DNA of 64,000 nucleotides. It comes from JAFGKK01 sp964521085 (lineage in GTDB: Bacteria; Chloroflexota; Anaerolineae; Anaerolineales; RBG-16-64-43). A program made the position numbers and the translations under genes. The stretch is taken from positions 1-64,000 of the forward strand of contig CAZFPL010000010.1 in assembly GCA_964521085.1 (NCBI GenBank). The letters are read 5' to 3'. Of this stretch, positions 1 to 7,590 are shown piece by piece (position 1 is the stretch's first letter; the number at the start of each line of letters is the position of its first letter). The notes under the pieces were generated by a model that saw only the letters and a list, made by a program, of their open reading frames with translations, was not told where the DNA came from and ran no database searches.

Positions 1-2
1 CC

Positions 3-272
3 ACAAAGACACCTAAGGCCACCAAGACTCCAATGGACACAAAGACCCCGGAGGCCACAAAGACTTCAAAGGCCAGCAAGACCCCGGAAGCCACAAAGAC
101 TCCCAAGGCCACCAAGACTCCAAAGGACACAAAGACTCCCGAGGTCACCAAAACTCCTGAAGACACCAAGACCCCCGCGGCTGCGAAAACTGCGGAAGCA
201 ACCAAGACTCCTAAAACCGCCAAGACCCCGGAAGTCATGGCGACTCCGGAACTCACCGCGACTTTAGTCGTC
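3..272. repeat. 18-bp tandem repeat, about 15 units
   Basis: An 18-bp unit encoding TKTPEA-like hexapeptides repeats in frame from the window edge. It is clean to about 236 and degenerate to 272. Units differ mainly at codons 5 and 6. The array probably continues upstream of the window. Confidence 0.85.
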
Positions 273-302
273 ACCAGATTTCCTATTGCCGCGATCGGTT
301 GA
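3..302 (+). CDS. C-terminal end of a Thr/Lys/Pro-rich repeat protein (5' truncated)
   Basis: The reading frame is open from the left window edge to a TGA at 300-302, so this is the 3' end of a longer gene. Nearly all of it is a six-residue repeat of the form T-K-T-P-[E/K]-[A/V/D], which decays into TPELTATLVV and a short tail ending RFPIAAIG. The composition (no aromatic residues until the tail, alternating Lys and Thr/Pro) suggests an extended, disordered, positively charged segment such as a linker or a nucleic-acid- or wall-binding tail. No domain is recognisable and the N-terminal part is outside the window. An internal ATG at 33 exists but there is no Shine-Dalgarno before it, so I do not take it as the start. 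Confidence 0.6.
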   Translation, partial: TKTPKATKTPMDTKTPEATKTSKASKTPEATKTPKATKTPKDTKTPEVTKTPEDTKTPAAAKTAEATKTPKTAKTPEVMATPELTATLVVTRFPIAAIG

Positions 303-525
303 ATCTTTTTTTTTACAATTCTCCCCCTTTGAGGATCGGCAGGTAATCCGATCCGTCATTGGTTAATAATAAACTTTGGAGGCAAGTCCGGCGTCATTTC
401 CTTTATTTACTAAGTACAAATGTTCCAGCCCGTCAGACTCTCAAATCCTCTCGAAAACCCGCCCCGGGCGCTGTTTGGCTCTTTGATAGCCAATGCAAGA
501 AGGGAAAAATTATCCTTGGTTCGCC

Positions 526-1803
526 ATGGCCCGGTCTTCCCGAATTCCCGGTTTCCATAAAAAATCGATCCAGGAGCGTCAGCAGGATTTAATCGAGACC
601 GCGGGGCTGCTGACCTCCGAGACGGATTTCATGAACCGGGGAGGAATTGACCCTGCACTCGCCGACCGGATGATCGAGAACGTCGTCGGCTTGTATTCGC
701 TGCCGCTGGGGATCGCAACGAATTTTCTAATTAACGGCCGCGAAGTACTGATCCCGATGGCGGTGGAAGAACCTTCTGTGGTGGCGGGAGCGTCGTTCAT
801 GGCCCGTCTGGTCCGTGAGGGCGGAGGTTTCACCGCCAGCGCCGACGAGCCGGAAATGATCGGGCAAATTCAAATTCTGGACCTGCCGGATATGGCGGCG
901 GCGGAACAAGCATTGCGCGCCCACCGGTCGGAGATCCTGGCCGAGGCCGGCGAGGTGGATCCGGTGCTCGTTCGGGCGGGAGGCGGCCCCCGGGATATCG
1001 AGATCCGGAAAATCGAGTCCTCGCTCTGCGGGTCTTTCCTCGTCCTGCATCTGATCCTCGACGTGCGGGACGCGATGGGCGCCAACGCGGTCAACACCGC
1101 CTGCGAACGGATCGCCCCCCTGGTGGAACGGATCACCGGCGGCCGCGTCCGGTTGCGGATCCTTTCCAATCTGGCCGACCGCCGTTTGGCGCGCGCCCGA
1201 TGCACGTTGCCGGTCGAAACGCTGGCGTTCGAAGGTTGGAGCGGCGAAAAGGTTCGGGATGGAATCCTCGAGGCGTACGCGTTCGCCGCGGTTGATCCAT
1301 ACCGCGCCGCGACGCACAACAAGGGGATCCTCAACGGCGTGGATGCGGTCGTGGTCGCGACCGGCAACGATTGGCGCGCGGTGGAAGCCGGGGCGCATGC
1401 GTATGCCGCGCGCAGTGGAACATACACCTCCCTCTCCAAATGGGAACGGGACGGCGAGGGAAGGCTGGCGGGTTTCCTGGAAATGCCGGTGGCGGCGGGG
1501 ATCATCGGGGGCGCCACCCGGGTCCATCCGGTCGCCAGGGTGTCGTTAAAAATTCTCGGCGTCACCACCGCCCGGCAGTTGGCCGAGGTGATCGTCTCTG
1601 TGGGATTGGCGCAGAATTTGGCCGCGCTCCGGGCGCTGGCCACCGAGGGGATCCAGCACGGGCACATGCGCCTTCACGCGCGCCAGCTGGCGATCGCCGC
1701 CGGCGCAAGCGGCGATGCGGTGGAACAAATCGCCGGGCAGATGGTGGCGGAGAAGGCGATCCGCACCGATCGCGCGGAAGAACTCGTCAAACGGATGCGG
1801 TGA
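526..1803 (+). CDS. mvaA: Hydroxymethylglutaryl-CoA reductase, class II type
   Basis: Interconverts HMG-CoA and mevalonate with NAD(P)H. The sequence carries the family landmarks in order: ENVVG with the catalytic Glu and the substrate segment NGREVLIPMAVEEPS; the dinucleotide-binding DAMGAN; the catalytic Lys in THNKG; the catalytic Asp in GNDWRAVEAGAH; and a late His in LHARQ that matches the mobile C-terminal catalytic His. Length is about 425 residues, usual for class II enzymes. I choose the ATG at 526 because it gives the family-like N-terminus MARSSRIPGF; an ATG at 493 would add 11 residues, and neither has a clear ribosome site. It is followed after 7 bp by HMG-CoA synthase, so a biosynthetic (mevalonate-forming) role is inferred despite the class II sequence type. 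Confidence 0.93.
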   Translation: MARSSRIPGFHKKSIQERQQDLIETAGLLTSETDFMNRGGIDPALADRMIENVVGLYSLPLGIATNFLINGREVLIPMAVEEPSVVAGASFMARLVREGGGFTASADEPEMIGQIQILDLPDMAAAEQALRAHRSEILAEAGEVDPVLVRAGGGPRDIEIRKIESSLCGSFLVLHLILDVRDAMGANAVNTACERIAPLVERITGGRVRLRILSNLADRRLARARCTLPVETLAFEGWSGEKVRDGILEAYAFAAVDPYRAATHNKGILNGVDAVVVATGNDWRAVEAGAHAYAARSGTYTSLSKWERDGEGRLAGFLEMPVAAGIIGGATRVHPVARVSLKILGVTTARQLAEVIVSVGLAQNLAALRALATEGIQHGHMRLHARQLAIAAGASGDAVEQIAGQMVAEKAIRTDRAEELVKRMR

Positions 1804-1810
1804 CTTTCTG

Positions 1811-2905
1811 ATGACGGATATCGCCGGAACGGAAAAAGAAAAACTAGCTTTGCCGCCGGTCATGCGGCCGGCCCGCAAAACGGGCATCGTCGGCTACGGC
1901 GCGTATGTTCCGCGCTACCGGCTGCCGGGCAAGGAGATTTCGCGCGTCTGGACCGAGGGCAACACGCCGCCGCTGGTGGCGGAAAAATCCGTCCCGGGCC
2001 TCGATGAGGACGTGATCACCATGGCGATCGAGGCGGCGCGAAACGCGCTGGCGCGGGCGGAGGTCAGCGGCGCGGATATCGGCGCCGTGTGGGTCGGGTC
2101 GGAATCCCATCCCTACGCGGTAAAACCTTCCTCCTCCATCGTCGGCGAGGCGATCGGGGCGTCGCCCCATCTGCTCGCCGCCGACTGGGAATTCGCCTGC
2201 AAGGCCGGCAGCGAAGCGATGCAGGCCGCGATCGGCATGGTCGGCTCCGGGATGATCCGCTACGCGCTGGCCATCGGAATGGATACGGCCCAGGGCCGGC
2301 CGGGGGATGTGCTGGAATACACCGCCGGCGCGGGAGGCGGGGCGTTTCTCATCGGCCCGGCGGAAGAGGCGCTGGCGGTCATCGAAGCATCCTATTCTTA
2401 TGCGACCGACACGCCGGATTTCTGGCGGCGCGAACACGCAAATTATCCCTCCCACGGACAGCGCTTCACCGGCGAGCCCGCGTACTTTCATCATGTGACG
2501 AGCGCGGGGCGGGCGCTGCTTGAAGCCACCGGCACGAAAGCGTCGGATTACCGCTTCGCCGTTTTTCATCAACCGAATCCGAAGTTCCCGCAGCGGGCCG
2601 CGGAAATCCTCGGGTTCACGAAGGATCAGATCCAGGCGGGATTGCTCGCGCCGCAAATCGGAAATACCTACGCGGGTTCGGCGCTCATCGGTCTCACCGC
2701 CGTGCTCGACCAGGCGGCTCCCGGGGATCAGATTCTGCTTGTGTCCTTCGGTTCGGGAGCGGGATCGGACGCGTTTCAAATCGTCGCCACCGAGAAGTTG
2801 CCCCAGCGCCAGGCGCGCGCGCCCCGCACGGGCGAGTACATCGCGCGGCGCAAGGAAATCGATTACGGAGTATACGCGCGGTTCCGGGGAAAATTGAAGA
2901 TGTGA
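1811..2905 (+). CDS. Hydroxymethylglutaryl-CoA synthase, archaeal type
   Basis: Condenses acetoacetyl-CoA with acetyl-CoA to HMG-CoA. The thiolase-fold protein (about 364 aa) begins its domain with GIVGYGAYVPRYRL and has the nucleophilic Cys in EFACKAGSEAM and the catalytic His in FHQPNPKFP, both in the arrangement of archaeal enzymes and unlike the longer eukaryotic/Firmicutes type. The ATG at 1811 lies 7 bp after the reductase stop; a longer frame from 1715 would overlap the reductase and reads as non-family Arg-rich sequence, so it is rejected. A second ATG at 1862 starts right at the conserved core and cannot be excluded. It is followed by the DUF35 and thiolase genes that normally accompany the archaeal form. 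Confidence 0.92.
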   Translation: MTDIAGTEKEKLALPPVMRPARKTGIVGYGAYVPRYRLPGKEISRVWTEGNTPPLVAEKSVPGLDEDVITMAIEAARNALARAEVSGADIGAVWVGSESHPYAVKPSSSIVGEAIGASPHLLAADWEFACKAGSEAMQAAIGMVGSGMIRYALAIGMDTAQGRPGDVLEYTAGAGGGAFLIGPAEEALAVIEASYSYATDTPDFWRREHANYPSHGQRFTGEPAYFHHVTSAGRALLEATGTKASDYRFAVFHQPNPKFPQRAAEILGFTKDQIQAGLLAPQIGNTYAGSALIGLTAVLDQAAPGDQILLVSFGSGAGSDAFQIVATEKLPQRQARAPRTGEYIARRKEIDYGVYARFRGKLKM

Positions 2906-2906
2906 C

Positions 2907-2962
2907 CCATCCCCTTGCCCCTCCCCATTCCCTGTTGGAAATGGGGAAGGGTGAGGGGTAAG
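2907..2962. repeat. GC-rich inverted repeat (hairpin element, copy 1)
   Basis: Two imperfectly complementary arms of about 21-22 nt rich in cccc/gggg face each other around a 5-nt loop in the space between the HMG-CoA synthase stop and the DUF35 start. Related elements occur at 34612-34682 and 62602-62657. There is no T-run, so it is not a classical terminator; it could stabilise or separate parts of the mRNA. Confidence 0.7.
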
Positions 2963-2976
2963 AAAGGATACGAACA

Positions 2977-3378
2977 ATGGACATCACCAGGCATTGGAGG
3001 CTGCGCCGACAGCGGTATGCCCTCGAGGGCGAGCAATGCGGTCGCTGTCAGAAATATATATTTCCGCCGCGGGATATCTGCCCGCATTGCGGAGAGGAAG
3101 CGGGCCCGAGACGGTTAATGAGCGGCAAAGGGGAGGTGTATTCCTTCACCGTCGTCCATGAGCCGCCGACGGGGTATGAAACCCAGGCCCCATACGCCGT
3201 CGCATTGGTCAAGCTGGAGGAAGGCCCGCTGATCACCGCCCAACTCACCGACGTCGACACGACCGATATCAAGATCGGCATGCCGGTCGAAATGGTCACG
3301 CGCCGGCTGCGGACCGACGGGGAGGAAGGCGTTATACAGTACGGGTACAAATTCCGCCCGCATCTCTCGACACCTTAA
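2977..3378 (+). CDS. DUF35 zinc-ribbon/OB-fold protein of the thiolase-HMGS complex
   Basis: A 133-residue protein with an N-terminal rubredoxin-like zinc ribbon (Cys pairs CGRC and CPHC at about residues 21-40) and a C-terminal OB-fold that includes GEVYSFTVVHEPPTGYE. In archaea such proteins bridge acetoacetyl-CoA thiolase and HMG-CoA synthase and help pass acetoacetyl-CoA between them. Its position between the synthase and the thiolase here argues for the same job. An AAAGGA ribosome site precedes the ATG, and only 5 bp separate its stop from the thiolase start. Confidence 0.9.
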   Translation: MDITRHWRLRRQRYALEGEQCGRCQKYIFPPRDICPHCGEEAGPRRLMSGKGEVYSFTVVHEPPTGYETQAPYAVALVKLEEGPLITAQLTDVDTTDIKIGMPVEMVTRRLRTDGEEGVIQYGYKFRPHLSTP

Positions 3379-3383
3379 CCCCC

Positions 3384-4538
3384 ATGCGCGAAGTCGTCAT
3401 TCAGGGGATCGGGCAAACCCGGGTCGAAGAACATTGGGAGCTTTCGCTGCGCGATCTCGCCACCGAGGCGGGGTTGGCGGCGATGCGCGACGCCGGAGTC
3501 GACCGGATCGACGCGGTGTTCGTGGGCAACATGCTTTCCGGCCAGATCGCGCGCCAGGAGAATCTGGGGGCATTGGTGGCGGATTGGATGGGCCAGAACC
3601 CCGCCGAGGGCTTCAAAGTGGAGGCGGCCTGCGCATCCGGCGCGGCGGCCTTCCGGGCGGCATTCCTGGCCGTGGCTTCCGGCGCGTTGGATGCCGTGCT
3701 GGCCGTGGGCGTGGAGAAGATGACCGAAACCTCGGGCTCGGAAACCACCGCCGCGCTCGCCACCGCCGCCGACGCTGATTTCGAAGGCGTGCAGGGGATT
3801 TCCTTCGTGGGATTGAACGCGCTGATCATGCGGCGCTACCTGCATGAATTCAATTGGAAGCACACCGACTTCGGGGGATTCTCGATCAACGCCCACGCCA
3901 ACGGGGCGCGCAATCCGAACGCGCGCCTGCGCGAGCCGATCACGGAACGGGATTACTCCCGCGCGCGGATGATCTGCGAGCCGATCAACCTGCTGGATGC
4001 CTCGCCGATCGGCGACGGCTCGGCCGCCGCGCTGCTCCTCCCGGCGGAGAAGGTGACGGCCGGTCCGCGGCCGAGGATCGTCGTCGCAGGATCCGCCGCA
4101 GCCACCGATTCGCTGGCCGTGCACGACCGGAAGGACCCGTTATTTCTGTCGGCGGCGTACCATTCGGTGCGGCGGGCATATGCCCAGGCGGGGGTGACGC
4201 CGGAGCAAATCGATTTTTTCGAGCTGCATGACGCCTTCAGCATCCTCAGCGCACTCTCCCTCGAAGCCTGCGGTTTCGCCGAACGCGGGCAGGGGCCGCG
4301 CTTGGCGCTCGACGGCGCGATTCGTCTGGATGGAAAACTTCCCATCTGCACGCAAGGCGGATTGAAGGCACGCGGCCATCCTGTCGGGGCCACCGGGATG
4401 TATCAAATTGTCGAAGCGGTGCAGCAATTGCGGGGCGAGGCGGGCGGGAATCAACTTTCGAAAGCGCGGATCGGCCTGGCGCAAAATATCGGCGGCTCGG
4501 GCGCTTCGATTTACACCCATATTCTTAAATCCCAGTAA
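3384..4538 (+). CDS. Acetyl-CoA acetyltransferase (thiolase), archaeal/SCP2-like
   Basis: Likely makes acetoacetyl-CoA from two acetyl-CoA, the first step of the mevalonate route. Seen: the nucleophilic Cys in EAACASG, ELHDAF with a His, and the C-terminal GHPVGATG signature. Like archaeal thiolases it lacks the canonical C-terminal CxG and ends NIGGSGASIYTHILKSQ. Length is 384 aa, normal. It is the last gene of the mevalonate group; the next gene has its own promoter. Acetoacetyl-CoA synthesis, rather than a catabolic thiolase role, is inferred from the DUF35 and HMGS neighbours. Confidence 0.9.
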   Translation: MREVVIQGIGQTRVEEHWELSLRDLATEAGLAAMRDAGVDRIDAVFVGNMLSGQIARQENLGALVADWMGQNPAEGFKVEAACASGAAAFRAAFLAVASGALDAVLAVGVEKMTETSGSETTAALATAADADFEGVQGISFVGLNALIMRRYLHEFNWKHTDFGGFSINAHANGARNPNARLREPITERDYSRARMICEPINLLDASPIGDGSAAALLLPAEKVTAGPRPRIVVAGSAAATDSLAVHDRKDPLFLSAAYHSVRRAYAQAGVTPEQIDFFELHDAFSILSALSLEACGFAERGQGPRLALDGAIRLDGKLPICTQGGLKARGHPVGATGMYQIVEAVQQLRGEAGGNQLSKARIGLAQNIGGSGASIYTHILKSQ

Positions 4539-4659
4539 TCCTCTCCATAGAACCATCGAAACCTGACCGGCGAGGTTAATAAAACCGAGGCAGCCTTTAC
4601 GATCCCCTTGGCCTTGGAATTGGATTCCCCCAGGTTGGCACGGAATTTGCACCGAAATA

Positions 4660-4688
4660 TTGCGCAACAACATCCTTTATGCTAGGAT
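4660..4688 (+). promoter_or_regulatory. Candidate sigma-70 promoter of the LysM lipoprotein
   Basis: TTGCGC (4660-4665) and TAGGAT (4683-4688) are spaced by 17 bp and lie 33 bp before the ATG of the next gene, in a 180-bp gap after the thiolase stop. Confidence 0.4.
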
Positions 4689-4721
4689 AACTTCTGATTT
4701 TCAGGGCTTTTTGGAGGGAAA

Positions 4722-5414
4722 ATGTTGAAAACACAGCAATCCTGGTGCCTTCTGGCAATGGCCGTTTTACTGGCCGGATGCACCATTTCCTACAGCAATC
4801 CGCCGACGGGATCCCCCAAGGCCGATGGCACATCGGTATTCTCCACCAATTCGGGACCCATCGCGACCATGAACGCTTTGCGCACCGCGTTCATTCAGCA
4901 GACCGCACAGGCGCAAGGCAAGAATGAAACGCCAGCCAACACGTCGTCCTTTTCGACGGTCGCCGTGACGCCGACAGAGGGAACACCTGCGGGCGGCGAA
5001 GGCACCCCGGTATCCACGCCGACTGTGGCGACGCAAGCGGCCACGGTTCCCATCGTCGCCACATCCACACCGGGCCTCCCGGCAACCTATAAGATCCATG
5101 AGGGGGAAACCATTTGGTGCCTCGGCCGGAGATTCGATATCGATCCGGCTGACATCATCGCGGCGAATGGCGGGGTCGAGGAAGTGTATCCCGACGATGT
5201 CATCAAGATCCCGCACAATGGCGATCCGTTCCCCGGCGAACGCGCATTGAGGCCGCACACGCCCAATATGTCTCATACGGTCCAGGCGCCCAACAATACG
5301 ATTTATAAAATCGGATGCTATTACGGGGATGTGGATCCGAACCGGATCATCGCCGCGAACGGTCTACCGGAACCATACACCCTGGCGATCGGTCAGAAGA
5401 TCATCATTCCGTAG
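4722..5414 (+). CDS. LysM-domain lipoprotein
   Basis: A 230-residue exported lipoprotein. The N-terminus is a signal peptide ending in the lipobox LAGC at about residue 19. A Thr/Pro/Ser-rich linker follows (about 30-120), then two LysM modules: TYKIHEGETIWCLGRRF with IIAANG, and SHTVQAPNNTIYKIGCYYG with IIAANG, ending in GQKIIIP. LysM binds peptidoglycan or related glycans, so a cell-surface anchor role outside the membrane is expected; no enzymatic domain is present. Each LysM contains a Cys, unusual for the module, which could form a disulfide. A strong GGAGG precedes the ATG. It stands alone and is closed by the hairpin at 5463-5499. Confidence 0.88.
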   Translation: MLKTQQSWCLLAMAVLLAGCTISYSNPPTGSPKADGTSVFSTNSGPIATMNALRTAFIQQTAQAQGKNETPANTSSFSTVAVTPTEGTPAGGEGTPVSTPTVATQAATVPIVATSTPGLPATYKIHEGETIWCLGRRFDIDPADIIAANGGVEEVYPDDVIKIPHNGDPFPGERALRPHTPNMSHTVQAPNNTIYKIGCYYGDVDPNRIIAANGLPEPYTLAIGQKIIIP

Positions 5415-5462
5415 GGGATGTGATTAAGGAAGAATCGAAAAAGAAGAGGCGAAAGCCGGATA

Positions 5463-5499
5463 AACCGACGCGGTCTTCCAGACCGCGTCGGTTTTATTT
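5463..5499. terminator. Intrinsic terminator between convergent genes
   Basis: A perfect 14-bp stem (5463-5476 with 5480-5493) closes a 3-nt loop and is followed by TTTTATTT. It ends the LysM gene on the plus strand and overlaps the stop of the minus-strand PHP gene. Confidence 0.9.
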
Positions 5500-6153
5500 A
5501 AAGTATTTCTGCCACTTTGCATATTGCGAAAGAAAATGCACCCACCACGGCAAAAGCCGGCCGAACACCCTTGCGCCGCGAAAGGCGGCGCGGAGCGTGT
5601 CACCGTCATGAAACGGTGGAATTTCCAGACCGGCGGCGCCGATCTCCAATGCGGCATGCGCATCGCTTCCCGCCGTGACAGGGAGCCGATGGCTGCGGGC
5701 AAAATCCGCGGCGTCCCGGTTGTCTGCGGCGAACATGCAGCGCGCATTGAATCCCTCGACGGCGTCGATCCAGGGGACGATGCGTGCCAGCGTGACCGGA
5801 TTCCAGGCCCCGCGTCGGAACCTGTCGAATGGATGGGAGACACTGACCGCCGCGCCCTGTTCCCGCAGGCGGACGATGCTCGCTTCCGGCGTCAATCCCT
5901 TGGGGATTTCCTCGCGGACGTAATACCCCAGCAGTTCGCCCTCGCTGGTCTGGATTTCCTCGCCCGGGATGATGAGGTCCGGCGCGAGCGAAGCGGCTTC
6001 CAGCGCGCCGCGAACCGTGTTGTGGTCCGTCACCGCGATCCGGTCCAATCCGGCGCGCCGGGCGGCATCAATATATTTACGGATACCGGTCAGGCCGTCT
6101 TTCGAGTAGACCGTGTGGGAATGGAAATCCGCGCGCAAGATATCGGCCATCAA
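5494..6153 (-). CDS. PHP-domain metal-dependent phosphoesterase
   Basis: A 219-residue single-domain PHP protein. Visible metal-site motifs are DFHSHTVYSKDG near the N-terminus, VTDHNT, PGEEIQT, SVSHPFDRFR and GSDAHA, the usual order in the TrpH/YciV-like group that hydrolyses phosphoesters or nucleotides. Two ATGs are adjacent (6153 and 6150). The gene begins 15 bp after the stop of the membrane protein at 6169-7158 and probably shares its transcript. The physiological substrate cannot be told from the sequence. Confidence 0.85.
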   Translation of the reverse strand: MMADILRADFHSHTVYSKDGLTGIRKYIDAARRAGLDRIAVTDHNTVRGALEAASLAPDLIIPGEEIQTSEGELLGYYVREEIPKGLTPEASIVRLREQGAAVSVSHPFDRFRRGAWNPVTLARIVPWIDAVEGFNARCMFAADNRDAADFARSHRLPVTAGSDAHAALEIGAAGLEIPPFHDGDTLRAAFRGARVFGRLLPWWVHFLSQYAKWQKYFK

Positions 6154-6168
6154 GCGATTGCCCTTTTC

Positions 6169-7158
6169 TCAAGCCGGAACGTTCCGCGGCGAGTCTGTTG
6201 GATCATCCGCTTCCCTCTTCCACAGACGGGGCGTGATGGACCAGGCGACCAATCCCAGGGCGACGCCGAACCACAAGGTCGCCAATCGAATGAGCAGGGT
6301 GGCCGCGCCGGCGGTGGCATGATCCGTCGTCACGGTTAATAATAGCAGGGTGGTAATACTCGCCTCCGCCGCACCCAGGCCGCCGGGCAGCGTGGAGATG
6401 GATCCGACCAGCGTGGAAACCGCCAGTACGAAGATTGCGCTGGCCAAGGTCGATCCGGCTGCCGGAAGCCCCAGACCAAGCAAAATTAAATAAAATCCAA
6501 TCCCTTCCCCCAGCCAGGAGACGGTTCCGAGGGAGACGGCGAAGAGAAGCGGGAGCGGCTGGAGCAGGAGATAGCCGGCTTCATAAAATTCCCGCAGCGG
6601 GTGGACCTTCGTGCCGATCACCGGGAGCCGCTCCATCCAATTTAGGACCGCCCGCGCGAGCGGACGAATCTGGGAAAACGCGATGATCCCCAGCGAGACG
6701 GCCAGCGTGATCAGGAACGCCGGCCACAGGGCGGGAATGGAAAAAACGCCGAGGGCCGAGAGGGCCAGCACCGCCAAGCCGTCGCTGAAGCGCTCCGCCA
6801 GCACGACCGGGAGCCCGCGGGAAAAAGGGACGCCGCTCCATTCGGACAGCCAAAGCGCTTTGAGCGCCTCGCCCACCTTGCCGGGAGTCACCGCCAGGGG
6901 AAATCCGGCGACGAACAAACGGGCACTGGCGACAGGCGGCAGGTCACGGGCGCCCACCCGGCGCACGTAATAATGCCATTTGAAGAACCGGAGGATATAG
7001 TTGAACAACGTGCACAAGAGCGCGAGGGGAAAGAACTCCCATCGGAAACGGGAGAGGATCTTTTCCAGAGCGGATAGGTCGGACCAGAAGGCCAGGACCA
7101 CCATGACCAGGATGCCCAACCCGAGGCCGATTAACAAGCGATTGCGAAGTTTGTGCAC
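6169..7158 (-). CDS. Lysylphosphatidylglycerol synthase-TM / UPF0104 flippase-like membrane protein
   Basis: A 329-residue integral membrane protein with about eight hydrophobic segments. The segment FPLAVTPGKVGEALKALWL followed by AERFSDGLAVL and the late GGLGAAEASITTLLL are the characteristic motifs of the UPF0104/LPG_synthase_TM family, which includes the flippase half of MprF and uncharacterised glycolipid-linked proteins. The aminoacyl-transferase half of MprF is absent. The start is GTG at 7158 with AAGGA upstream. It is first in a two-gene unit with the PHP protein. Lipid transport is an inference from the family. Confidence 0.85.
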   Translation of the reverse strand: MHKLRNRLLIGLGLGILVMVVLAFWSDLSALEKILSRFRWEFFPLALLCTLFNYILRFFKWHYYVRRVGARDLPPVASARLFVAGFPLAVTPGKVGEALKALWLSEWSGVPFSRGLPVVLAERFSDGLAVLALSALGVFSIPALWPAFLITLAVSLGIIAFSQIRPLARAVLNWMERLPVIGTKVHPLREFYEAGYLLLQPLPLLFAVSLGTVSWLGEGIGFYLILLGLGLPAAGSTLASAIFVLAVSTLVGSISTLPGGLGAAEASITTLLLLTVTTDHATAGAATLLIRLATLWFGVALGLVAWSITPRLWKREADDPTDSPRNVPA

Positions 7159-7329
7159 GGAGGATCCTTTGGAAAATCCGTACGATTTTACCGCAATCGA
7201 TCCCGTACGACGAAAGGATTCTGGCTGCCGTCCCGGACAAGGGATAGATTCCTTCGGATTTCGCGGTTATAATCAGGCGCAGTCACCATTCTTCACAGAC
7301 ATCATGATCCATCATATGGAGGCGAATCC

Positions 7330-7539
7330 ATGACGCGCTTTTTCTCATTTGTCGCAGGTTCCGTAATGGGTGCGGCCGTCGGCGCGGCTCTGGCGCTGCT
7401 ATTAACCCCCTACTCCGGAGAGGAGCTGCGCGAACTCGCCCGCGAGGCGGCCTACGCCAAACGCGAGCAGTTGGAGGCGCGGATGCGCGAGCTGCAGGAC
7501 GCAGGAAAGCGATCCTCGGCTCCCGAGGAAGAAGTATAA
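7330..7539 (+). CDS. YtxH domain-containing small membrane protein
   Basis: A 69-residue protein with one N-terminal membrane segment (FVAGSVMGAAVGAALALLLTP) directly followed by the YtxH-type motif YSGEELRELAREAA and a charged helix. The family is widespread in Gram-positive bacteria and linked to general stress, but its biochemical role is unknown. A TATAAT at 7268-7273 fits a -10 element; the -35 is poor. The gene is closed by a strong terminator. Confidence 0.8.
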   Translation: MTRFFSFVAGSVMGAAVGAALALLLTPYSGEELRELAREAAYAKREQLEARMRELQDAGKRSSAPEEEV

Positions 7540-7540
7540 A

Positions 7541-7577
7541 AAAGAGGCTGCGCAAACGCGCAGCCTCTTTTTTTTAT
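7541..7577. terminator. Bidirectional intrinsic terminator
   Basis: A 13-bp perfect stem (7541-7553 with 7558-7570) and 4-nt loop, flanked by an A-run on the left and a T-run on the right, sits between the convergent ytxH-like gene and the metallopeptidase gene, so it can serve both strands. Confidence 0.93.
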
Positions 7578-7590
7578 CCTATGGTTCTTT

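Noticed and set aside
3..272. Repeats at the left edge as a possible CRISPR array
   Set aside because: The units are 18 bp, directly adjacent without spacers, and stay in frame as a coding repeat.
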